Below, one piece after another: positions 8,734-16,316 of a stretch of DNA of 64,000 nt (positions are counted from its first letter, which is position 1; every line of letters starts with the position of its first letter). The notes under the pieces are model-generated. The model ran no database searches. It had not been told where the DNA came from and saw only the letters and a list, made by a program, of their open reading frames with translations. The translations under genes were made by a program, and so were the position numbers. Source of the DNA: Verticiella alkaliphila (GTDB lineage: Bacteria; Pseudomonadota; Gammaproteobacteria; Burkholderiales; Burkholderiaceae_B). The stretch is taken from positions 62,001 to 126,000 of the forward strand of contig NZ_JADCNH010000002.1 of assembly GCF_018904615.1 (NCBI RefSeq), written 5' to 3'.

Positions 8734-10111
8734 GCTGCCTTTCCTTCCAGCTGCGCACGTTCGTCCCAGCCACGCAGCTTGCCGGGATTGAGCAGGCCCT
8801 GGGGGTCGAAGCGGGCCTTCAGGGCGACGATCTCGGGATTGACCTTGCCCTGCTTGCCGTCCTCCACGACATAGACGTGCGGGTTGTTGATGCGCACGCC
8901 CAGGTCGCGGTGGATCTGCATGATCTCGTTCAGGCGGGCTTCCGTGGTGTAGCGCACGAGCTGGATGCCGCTGCAGTTGAGCCCGCCTTCCTTGGTGCGC
9001 AGGAACTCCAGGTGCATGAGCACCTCGCCGGCCAGTTGCTTCTCCAGCGTCTTGATCTGAGCCAGGTAGTCATTGGGCGACGGATCGAAGGCGCTCTGGA
9101 TGTAGGTGATCGACTTGTCGTGCTTCAACGCATTGAGCGTGGTGTGGTTCCAGGTGAACTCGATCAGGGTGCGTCCGCCTGCCTGGACTTCTGCCGCGCT
9201 CTTGCGGTAGGTGATCTCGCCGCCATGGTGTGCCAGGGCCTGGCGCACGCCGGACTCGCTGCACTCGGTGACGACGAGAAGCACGGCGTGGCAGCCTTCC
9301 GGCAGGGCATCGGCAATGGGCTTGAGGTACTGCGGGATGGCGCGCCCAGGAAGCACACGTCCTTCTTGATCAGGGCGGGGTTGGCCGCGACATCGTTGGC
9401 AAAGTGCAGGGCCACATCGAACTCGGTGAAGACGGCCACCGTCTCCATCCAGGCCTGCGCCGGCGCGAGCGCGACTTCCAGTTCCAGCACGATGCCCGTG
9501 GTCCCATAGGTGTGGTGCAGCAGCATGGCCTCGGCATCGCGCAGTTCCAGGACGCGCGGCTCGGGCTCGACGGTCATGACGCGGGCACCCAGGACATTGC
9601 CAGGCGCGGCGACGGGGCCATAGGTGATGGACCCGGCGCCGCCGAAGCCACCGCCGAAGAGGCCGCCCAGGCTCGCGGAGCGGAAGGTGGAAGGCAGCCA
9701 GCGCAGCTCGTAGCCCAGCGGGCGCGCCGCCTTGTCGAAGTCCGCGAGACGGATGCCGGCCTGGGCACGGCCGACGCCGCCGCGCGCCCAGCCGAAGGCG
9801 TTGTAGCCGGACAGATCGAGTACCAGACCGCCGTGCAGCGGCGTGGACTGACCGTAGTTGCCGGTGCCGCTGCCGCGCACGGTGATCGGCACCTGCGCGC
9901 GCGCGCACGCGGCCACGACCTGACGGATCTCGTCTTCGGAGCGCGGGCGCACGGCGATGTCGCCGCGCTTGCCCGCGAGCTGCGCCTTGAGCACCGGGCT
10001 GAACCAGGCGAAGTCGGCGGAGAGCCTCCCCACCTTGATGGGGTCGACGATCCAGTCGAGTTCGGGCAGTTGCTCGGGCAGGCTCGCGGCGCGTTGGGCT
10101 TGCAGGGTCAT
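8730..10111 (-). pseudogene. FAD-binding (PCMH-type) oxidoreductase, single-base frameshift
   Basis: Two frames combine into a protein of about 460 residues. The N-terminal frame has the PCMH FAD-binding domain (PITVRGSGTGNYGQ, GGLFGGGFGG, GTTGIVLELEV). The C-terminal frame has the substrate-binding cap ending in RFDPQGLLNPGKL, typical of glycolate/D-lactate-type oxidases. The frame breaks at about 9339-9347 in a GC-repeat after CFLGA; one missing base restores CFLGAAIPQYLKPIADALP. These flavoproteins oxidise alpha-hydroxy acids or alcohols. It sits between the ABC permease and the S15 hydrolase. Loss of the gene would break the pathway, so an assembly error must be excluded before calling it dead. 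Confidence 0.8.
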
Positions 10112-10170
10112 GAGTTCACTCCGGGAGGCCGGCCGCCGCGGCGGCCGAGGTCGTATCGAGGGCAGGGCAT

Positions 10171-10986
10171 TCAGTCGTGGGACGTCTCGCTGGCGTGCCA
10201 GGCGCCCAGCGCCTTCTTCGACAGCCAGGACATCGCGGCGAAGAGCGCGATGCCGGTGAGGGAAATGAGGAGCAGGGCCGCGAACATGCGTGGGATGTCG
10301 AGTTGAAAACCCGCCTGCAGGATCTGATAGGCGAGTCCCGAACCGGTGCCGCCGGTGCCAGCCACGAATTCGGCGACCACCGCGCCGATCAGGGCCAGGC
10401 CGCTGGAGATGCGCAGCCCGCCGAAGAAGTACGGCAGCGCGCTCGGGATGCGCAGGCGCACGAGGGATTGCCAGCGCGTGGCGCGGTTCAGGCGGAAGTA
10501 GGCCTGCAGGTCCGGGTCGATGCTGCGCAGACCGAGCGTCGTGTTGGCGATGATCGGAAAGAGCGCCACGAGCGTCGCGCAGATCACCATCGAGATCGTC
10601 GGATCCTTCACCCAGATGATGATGAGCGGGGCTACGGCCACGATGGGCGTGACCTGCAGCAGCACCGCGTACGGAAAGAGCGCCGTCTCGATCCGTTTGC
10701 TCTGCACGAAGAGAAACGAGATCAGCACGCCGGCCACGATGGCCGCGAGGAAGGCCGTGACCGTGATCTTCACCGTGGTGGCGAGTGCCATGCCCAGGGG
10801 CTGCCAATGTTCCACCAAGGTCACGCCCATGAGCCAGGGCGAGGGAACGAGATAGGGCGGCAATTGCAGCGCCGTCACGGCCAGCTGCCAGGCGAGGATG
10901 AGCGTGAGGCCGACAAGGGCGGGATAGACGATGCGCTGCACGTGTGGCCGACGCATGAGGGGCAGAGGGGCTTTGCGCGGGGTCAT
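10171..10986 (-). CDS. ABC transporter permease (SsuC/TauC/ThiX type)
   Basis: The protein has 271 residues with about six hydrophobic segments. The cytoplasmic loop AYFRLNRATRWQSLVRLRIP has the EAA-like permease signature that contacts the ATPase. The closest functional group is the nitrate/sulfonate/taurine/thiamine-precursor importer class. The ATG overlaps the stop of the ATPase gene, and the NMT1-type binding protein precedes it, giving a complete importer. It probably feeds the substrate of the neighbouring hydrolases. Confidence 0.9.
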   Translation of the reverse strand: MTPRKAPLPLMRRPHVQRIVYPALVGLTLILAWQLAVTALQLPPYLVPSPWLMGVTLVEHWQPLGMALATTVKITVTAFLAAIVAGVLISFLFVQSKRIETALFPYAVLLQVTPIVAVAPLIIIWVKDPTISMVICATLVALFPIIANTTLGLRSIDPDLQAYFRLNRATRWQSLVRLRIPSALPYFFGGLRISSGLALIGAVVAEFVAGTGGTGSGLAYQILQAGFQLDIPRMFAALLLISLTGIALFAAMSWLSKKALGAWHASETSHD

Positions 10987-11843
10987 GACAAGGCCTCCTC
11001 GGTGTCGACGCTTGCGCGCAGCAGGCTGTGCTGCAGGTGGCGGGCGTACTGGGCGAATTCGGTGGACGTGGTGAAGTCCAGACTGCGCGGATACGGCTCG
11101 GCGATGGGCACGGTCTCCACGACGCGGCCCGGACGGGCGGCCATCACGACCACGCGATTCGACAGGAACACGGCTTCGTGGATCGAGTGCGTGACGAAGA
11201 CCACGGTCAGGTTCTTGCGCCGCTGCAGCTCCAGCAGGTCCGCGTCCAGCTTGTGACGCGTGATCTCGTCCAGGGCGCCGAAGGGCTCATCCATGAGCAG
11301 CAGATCCGGATCGGTGGCGAGCGCACGGGCGATGGACACGCGCATCTGCATGCCGCCCGAGAGCGCACGGGGCAAGGCCTCGTGGAATCGGGTGAGGCCC
11401 ACCAGCGCCAGGGCATCGGCTACGCGAGCGTCGGCCTCGGCGCGTGGCACGCCGGCCAGGTCCAGCGGCAGCCGGACGTTGGTCTGTACGCTGGCCCAGG
11501 GCATGAGCGTGGGGGACTGGAACACGAAGGCCATCTTGCCTGCCGTCGCCGTGGCCTGCTGCACGGGCTGGCGCCATAGCAGGATGCGGCCATCAGTCGG
11601 TTCGAGCAGACCCGCGACCATCTTGAGCAACGTGCTCTTGCCGCAGCCCGAGGGGCCGAGCAGCGTGACGAATTCACCCTGGCGGATGCGCAGATCAACG
11701 GGCAGCAATGCACGCGTGCCCTTGTCATAGGTTTTCTCAGCCGAGAGCACCTCGACCACGGGTGCCGCGGCCGTGCCGGCGGTGGCGGGCTCAGGCACTG
11801 GAGGCGGGTAGGCCAGCGACAGCGAGGATTTGGCAGGCAGCAT
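10983..11843 (-). CDS. ABC transporter ATP-binding protein (SsuB/TauB type)
   Basis: The protein has 286 residues. Walker A ([12 protein letters not shown]), ABC signature (LSGGMQMRVSIARAL), Walker B (LLLMDEPFGALDE) and the switch histidine (VFVTHSIHEA) are all present. It energises import through the permease at 10171-10986. About 35 N-terminal residues precede the usual start of the domain, so the true start may be slightly downstream of 11843. It forms a transporter with the flanking permease and binding protein. Confidence 0.93.
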   Translation of the reverse strand: MLPAKSSLSLAYPPPVPEPATAGTAAAPVVEVLSAEKTYDKGTRALLPVDLRIRQGEFVTLLGPSGCGKSTLLKMVAGLLEPTDGRILLWRQPVQQATATAGKMAFVFQSPTLMPWASVQTNVRLPLDLAGVPRAEADARVADALALVGLTRFHEALPRALSGGMQMRVSIARALATDPDLLLMDEPFGALDEITRHKLDADLLELQRRKNLTVVFVTHSIHEAVFLSNRVVVMAARPGRVVETVPIAEPYPRSLDFTTSTEFAQYARHLQHSLLRASVDTEEALS

Positions 11844-11915
11844 GGCAGAGCGTCCGCGTGAGGGTGGGCCGCGGCCAGGCCGCGGCGGATCGGGGACGAT
11901 GCGCCCCCGAACGTG

Positions 11916-12920
11916 TCAGGGCAGGACCTTGATGTCCTTAACCAGCGAGAAGTCGTAGGCCTGGTCCACCGAGACCTTGCTGGCCTCGAGCAAACCGGCA
12001 TCGACCAGGAACGCGTGGCTCTGGCGCGCTCGTGCTTCAGTGATGATGCCGATGCCCAGCGTGGCAGCGTCCCCGCCCTTGATCATCTGCTCGTCGTTGA
12101 GCTTCTTCACGCCATAGGCCAGCTGGGCCTCGGTCATGTTGGGGTTGTCCTTGCGGATGAGCGCGTTGGCGGGTGCCGGGTCCTGCAGATACTGCTTCCA
12201 GCCTTCGGCCGAGGCGGCTACGAAGGCCTTGACGACATCGCGTCGCGCCTTCACGGTGTCGTCCATGCAGCTGATGGTGGCGGCATAGGCGGGGTAGCCG
12301 TGGTCGGAGAAGAGCAGCACGGTCGGTTTGCCGCCGGCCTGTTGGATGGAAAAGGGCTCGGACGTCAGGTAGCCTTGCTGCGCCGTGTTCTTGTCGGCCA
12401 TGAAAGGCTGGATGTTGAACGTGTAGGGGCGCGTCTGGCTGTCCGTGAGGCCGTAGCGGGCTTTGAGCCACGGCCAGTAGGCGCGGTGCGCGGTCTGCCC
12501 GATGAGGATGGTCTTGCCCTTGAGATCCTCGAAGGACTTCACGTCTTCGTGCGCGATCAGCACCTGGGGATCCTTCTGCAGGAAGGCCGCCACGGTGGTC
12601 ACGGGTACGCCGCCCGCGCGCACCTGCAGCATCTGCAGGTCGCTGGAGCCCAGTACGCAGTCGGCCTGCTTGCCCACCATCATCTGCACACTGTTGACCT
12701 GCGGCCCGCCCATCTTGATGGTCACGTCCAGGCCGGCCTTCTCGTACAGGCCCTGGGCCAGCGCCTGATAGAAGCCGCCGTGTTCGGCCTGGGCATACCA
12801 GTTGGTGAGCAGGGTGAACTTCTCGGCCGCCTGGGCGATGGGGGCGATGAAACCGGCGGCAAGAGGCAGGGCGGCCCAGCGGGCGGCGCGGGCAAGGGCG
12901 TGTGGCAACGACGTCTTCAT
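11916..12920 (-). CDS. NMT1/THI5-like ABC substrate-binding protein
   Basis: The protein has 334 residues with a cleavable signal peptide (LARAARWAALPLAAGFIAP then IAQA/AEKF). The mature start LLTNWYAQAEHGGFYQALAQ has the NMT1-type ligand-loop motif found in hydroxymethylpyrimidine, formylaminopyrimidine (ThiY) and related receptors. GAGGAT just upstream supports the ATG at 12920 rather than a longer frame. With the RutR-like regulator and cytosine-deaminase-like enzyme, a pyrimidine-like or other N-heterocycle ligand is a reasonable inference. Confidence 0.88.
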   Translation of the reverse strand: MKTSLPHALARAARWAALPLAAGFIAPIAQAAEKFTLLTNWYAQAEHGGFYQALAQGLYEKAGLDVTIKMGGPQVNSVQMMVGKQADCVLGSSDLQMLQVRAGGVPVTTVAAFLQKDPQVLIAHEDVKSFEDLKGKTILIGQTAHRAYWPWLKARYGLTDSQTRPYTFNIQPFMADKNTAQQGYLTSEPFSIQQAGGKPTVLLFSDHGYPAYAATISCMDDTVKARRDVVKAFVAASAEGWKQYLQDPAPANALIRKDNPNMTEAQLAYGVKKLNDEQMIKGGDAATLGIGIITEARARQSHAFLVDAGLLEASKVSVDQAYDFSLVKDIKVLP

Positions 12921-12927
12921 GGCATCC

Positions 12928-14250
12928 TCAGGAGGAGTGGGGGCTGGCGAGTCGCCCGCCGCGCAACACGACGCGCCCGTGGGTGCGGGCAGGGAATCCG
13001 TGCGGCCGGGCATGGGGAAAGAGAACGAGATCGGCGGGCGCGCCAACGGCGAGCGGCATGGGCGCGCCGGGGTCGAGCCAGTCGTGACGGCAGATGGCCT
13101 CGGACCAGACGTCGAAGGCAGCGGGCAACTGCGCGGCGAGCACGCCGGTGCCCAGCGCCTGCAGAGGGTCGTAGTCGCCCACCGCGCAGAAGGGATCCTG
13201 CACGTTGTCCGAGCCGATCAGCACCGGGATGCCGCGCTCACGGGCTTCCTTCACCAGCGTGAGGCCGCGCTGGCGGGGGGTATGGCCCGTGCGTGCGTCC
13301 TGAAGCAGCAGGTTTGTCGCCGGCAGTGTGACAAGCGTGATGGCGGTGCGGGCGACCGCGTCGAGCGTGGCCAGTGCGACGTCTGCATGTTGTGCTGACA
13401 ATGCGCACGCGTGACCGCACATCACCGGCCCTGCAAAGGCAGTCTCGCGCAGCAGCCCCGCGAGGGTGGCGAGGCCGGCGGCCGCCGGATCCAGCTCTTC
13501 GTCGATGTGCAGGTCCAGCCCAAGCCCCGCGTCCGCAGCGGCTTGAACGAGGTGACGCATGGCGAGCGGATCCCACCGGCTCGTGTGGATGAAGGCGCCG
13601 AGCTTGGCGGTCGGATCCAGCCTTGCGAGCCCCTGTGCCAGCCGGTGAGCTTCGCCGCGCTCGGCAAAGAACGTGAGCGGCATGAGCGCGGCGCGATCCA
13701 TGCGCAGGCGGGGGCGCCATTCGTCGGCGAGCTCGCCCAGTACGTGCCAGGCGAGGGGCACCGTGTCGGGCTCCCACCAGTCGCAGTGCGTGCGCAGCCG
13801 TGTCACGCCGGCTTCCCATGCCCACGTCAGTGCCGTACCGGCGCGAGCACGCACGTCCTCGGGTGTCCAGCCTGCCCGGTCATGCATCATGGCCGCAATG
13901 GCACCCAGCAGCCCGGGCTCGGTCTCGCCCAGGCGGTCCAGCGTCAAGGTCTTGTCCAGGTGCGCATGTGCCTCGACCAGACCGGGCAGGGCGAGCATGC
14001 CGTCGAGGTCGTGGTCATCGCCGGTCGTCCATACGACATGGCGTCCCGGCCCGTCAGACGGCTGCAGGCTCGCGACGTGGCCGTTCACGACGACCAGATC
14101 CGCGAACGCAGGCGTGCCATTTCGAGATGGCCAACCCGGGCCCAGCAGCCAGCGCGGCAGGCGCACGCGGCGCAAGCGTACCGCTCGGGCGGTGGCGAGG
14201 TCTGGCGGCCAGGCGGGGGCGAACGACACGGCACTCACAGGTTTGACCAC
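12928..14250 (-). CDS. Cytosine-deaminase-like metal-dependent amidohydrolase
   Basis: The protein has 440 residues. Visible metal-site motifs are HAHLDK (about 112), HIDEELD (about 250), GHACALS (about 274) and SDNVQDPF (about 347), the His-Asp pattern of the cytosine deaminase branch of the amidohydrolase superfamily. A C-terminal PADLVLF strand is typical. The first start is a GTG at 14250 that overlaps an arm of the RutR-like palindrome; a GTG at 14238 is an alternative and neither has a good ribosome site. It is the first gene after the regulator and may perform a deamination or ring opening. Confidence 0.85.
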   Translation of the reverse strand: MVKPVSAVSFAPAWPPDLATARAVRLRRVRLPRWLLGPGWPSRNGTPAFADLVVVNGHVASLQPSDGPGRHVVWTTGDDHDLDGMLALPGLVEAHAHLDKTLTLDRLGETEPGLLGAIAAMMHDRAGWTPEDVRARAGTALTWAWEAGVTRLRTHCDWWEPDTVPLAWHVLGELADEWRPRLRMDRAALMPLTFFAERGEAHRLAQGLARLDPTAKLGAFIHTSRWDPLAMRHLVQAAADAGLGLDLHIDEELDPAAAGLATLAGLLRETAFAGPVMCGHACALSAQHADVALATLDAVARTAITLVTLPATNLLLQDARTGHTPRQRGLTLVKEARERGIPVLIGSDNVQDPFCAVGDYDPLQALGTGVLAAQLPAAFDVWSEAICRHDWLDPGAPMPLAVGAPADLVLFPHARPHGFPARTHGRVVLRGGRLASPHSS

Positions 14251-14272
14251 TCAATTTGATCGATTGGTCAAA
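14242..14272. promoter_or_regulatory. RutR-like operator arms (TTTGACCA ... TGGTCAAA)
   Basis: Arms TTTGACCA (14242-14249) and TGGTCAAA (14265-14272) are perfect inverted copies separated by 15 bases. The half sites equal those of the E. coli RutR box (TTGACCA-NN-TGGTCAA, from memory), although that box has only two central bases. The element lies at the start of the amidohydrolase gene, directly downstream of the RutR-like regulator gene. Confidence 0.6.
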
Positions 14273-14349
14273 ATAAGCGAAAGCCATGCCAACTTCGCGC
14301 GCGGGGCATCCCAGAGTGTCGCGGCACTTCTGCTGTGTGCAGCGATGCC

Positions 14350-15000
14350 TTATTCTGGTGCGATGCCGGCGCCGCGCAGCACCAATTCCGTGAGTTCGCG
14401 CACTATCGGTTCGCGCGGCAGCGGCGCCGGTAGAGGGCACTCGAGCACAACGCGAGCCTGCGTTTCGTAGTCCGCATAATGTTGGGTCATGGCCCAGATG
14501 TGCATGAGAAACATGCGGGCATCGAGCGCACGCATCTGACCCTGCGCGATCCAGCGGTCGATGCGTTCGACTTTCAGCCGGATGGAGGCCACGGCCACCG
14601 GCCAGTAGCTGCCCAGGTTGGGCCCGCCATCCATGATCTCGCGCGTGAAAATGCGAGACAGATCCGGATTGGCGACGGCGTACTCGAACTTGCGCCGCAC
14701 GTATTGGGTGAGCACGAAGCGCGCATCGTGCTCGTCGGATTCGAAGACGACTCCCGCAGACCAGCCCGCGAGGACGTCATGCAGGAGCTCCAGGTAGAGC
14801 TCGTCCTTGCCGGCGATGTAGTAGTGCAGCTGGGGTTTGGTGAGTCCCGCCCGCCGGGCGATCTCCTGCGTCGTCGCCCCCTTGAATCCTTGCAGACTGA
14901 ATTCGGCGATGGCCGCTTGGCGAATGGCCTGCAGGATGCGCTCGCGACCGGGCCGGTTGCGCGAGCGAGGCTGGCGTGAGGCGGGCGCGTCCTGACTCAT
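14350..15000 (-). CDS. TetR-family regulator, RutR/YcdC-like
   Basis: The protein has 216 residues. The TetR helix-turn-helix is at about 25-70 (GATTQEIARRAGLTKPQLHYY). The C-terminal half (YVRRKFEYAVANPDLSRIFT, REIMDGGPNLGSYW) matches the YcdC-like domain of RutR, the regulator of pyrimidine degradation. The start at 15000 overlaps the preceding gene's stop (ATGA). RutR-type half sites lie immediately downstream, before the amidohydrolase gene. I infer it controls the 4987-14250 operon in response to a pyrimidine-like or related compound. Confidence 0.85.
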   Translation of the reverse strand: MSQDAPASRQPRSRNRPGRERILQAIRQAAIAEFSLQGFKGATTQEIARRAGLTKPQLHYYIAGKDELYLELLHDVLAGWSAGVVFESDEHDARFVLTQYVRRKFEYAVANPDLSRIFTREIMDGGPNLGSYWPVAVASIRLKVERIDRWIAQGQMRALDARMFLMHIWAMTQHYADYETQARVVLECPLPAPLPREPIVRELTELVLRGAGIAPE

Positions 15001-16310
15001 TGGAACAGGTAGATCAACGACAGCGTGGCGCTGGCTTCCTTGTAGTCGAAGAGCCCGATGTTGGCGCGCTGGCGTGCTGCGAGGACGCCGAGGTTCACGC
15101 GCCAGTCTCGGTTGATGTTGACACTGAGATCGGCGCTGGCCTGCCAGCGCGTGCGCCGGCTGCGCACATCGCCAAAGAGCGGGCTGTAGGCGTCGCGGTC
15201 GCGGGCGTGTAGCACGCCCGCACCGAGGGTGAGGCGCGGGATGCGGCCGGCGATCTCGGGTAGCGAGAAGCCGCTGCGCAGGTCCAGCAGCAGCCGCTGC
15301 TGCGCGCGTCCTGCGCGCTCGCGCTGGGCGAAATCGTATTCGTAGCCGGCCTGCAGGGCGGTGTCGCCGCCCACGGGAATGCGCGCAATGAGGCGCGCGG
15401 TGTTCCAGCCGGCCTGGCCACGGGGGTGGCGGCGCTCGAAGGCGGCGCGCACGGCCATGCCTTGCGGAGCGAAGCGATGCTCGGCCCAGCCGCCCACGGC
15501 GGTGATGGCGCCCAGGTAGTCCTCGTCCACGCCGAGCGCCAGTACGCCAACACGCGTGCGCGGACGGATGCCGACGCCGAGTTCGCCGTAGCCTGCGAGG
15601 AAATCGGGTGGCGCGCTGGAGAAGGGCCGGCGCGCCGTGAGATCCAGGCGAGTTTCGATGTCGTGCAACGGCCAGCGCGATTCCCAGCGCAGGCCCGCCT
15701 CGGTGAAGCCGCCACCGCGTTGGCGAAAGCGCGGATCCAGCGTCGCAGTGACCGGCAGGCCGTCCAGCAGCAGGGTCAGGTCCGTGACGCTCGTCGAGCG
15801 CGAGAGGTTGCTGCTGGCACCAATGCCCAGTCGCAGTTCACCGGCGTGGGCGATGAGCGATTGGCGGCCCGCCTGCAAGGCGGGCGGCAGGCCGAAGCGC
15901 GACACCGCGGCCGTCAGCAGATTGTTGCAGCCGGCGGGATCGCCGAGATCGCACAGGGCGAGCCCGTAGTCGTACCACGCGCCCGCGAAATCCGGGTCGT
16001 ACATCAGCGCCTGCTCGAAGTGCAGGGCGGCGGCGCGGATGTCCCCACGCGCGCGGGCGTCCAGTCCCGCCTCATAGGCTTCGAGGGCCGGCGTGCTGGC
16101 GCCGGCCGTGGCCGAATCGGCTGGCGCCGCCGCTGCCGGCATCTGCAGGCCGGCAGTCAGCATCGCGGCCGAGAGCCAGACGCGCCAGCCGGCGCGCTGC
16201 GTAGCGGTGCGCAATGCCCGAGACGGGCGCGCCGGCAGACGACGCGAGAGCCGTCGCGCAAGTGGCGACAGCGCCGAAAACGAGGGGGAGGACAAACGGA
16301 TTCTAGCCAC
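14997..16310 (-). CDS. TPR-containing outer-membrane beta-barrel protein
   Basis: The protein has 437 residues. After a long N-terminal signal-like region (RVWLSAAMLTAGLQMPAAAA) come about two TPR-like helical pairs (residues 75-150, EQALMYDPDFAGAWYDYGLA). From about 180 onward the sequence alternates polar and hydrophobic residues with many Arg/Tyr/Gly (LRLGIGASSNLSRS, ASATLSLIYLFQ), as in a 12-14-strand barrel. The ending LIYLFQ is close to, but not, the usual terminal Phe. The start is a GTG at 16310 without a clear ribosome site. It follows the FecR and CHASE2-cyclase genes in one transcript and overlaps the TetR start. It resembles Slam-like or surface-export barrels in layout only. Confidence 0.65.
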   Translation of the reverse strand: MARIRLSSPSFSALSPLARRLSRRLPARPSRALRTATQRAGWRVWLSAAMLTAGLQMPAAAAPADSATAGASTPALEAYEAGLDARARGDIRAAALHFEQALMYDPDFAGAWYDYGLALCDLGDPAGCNNLLTAAVSRFGLPPALQAGRQSLIAHAGELRLGIGASSNLSRSTSVTDLTLLLDGLPVTATLDPRFRQRGGGFTEAGLRWESRWPLHDIETRLDLTARRPFSSAPPDFLAGYGELGVGIRPRTRVGVLALGVDEDYLGAITAVGGWAEHRFAPQGMAVRAAFERRHPRGQAGWNTARLIARIPVGGDTALQAGYEYDFAQRERAGRAQQRLLLDLRSGFSLPEIAGRIPRLTLGAGVLHARDRDAYSPLFGDVRSRRTRWQASADLSVNINRDWRVNLGVLAARQRANIGLFDYKEASATLSLIYLFQ

Positions 16311-16316
16311 GAGACA

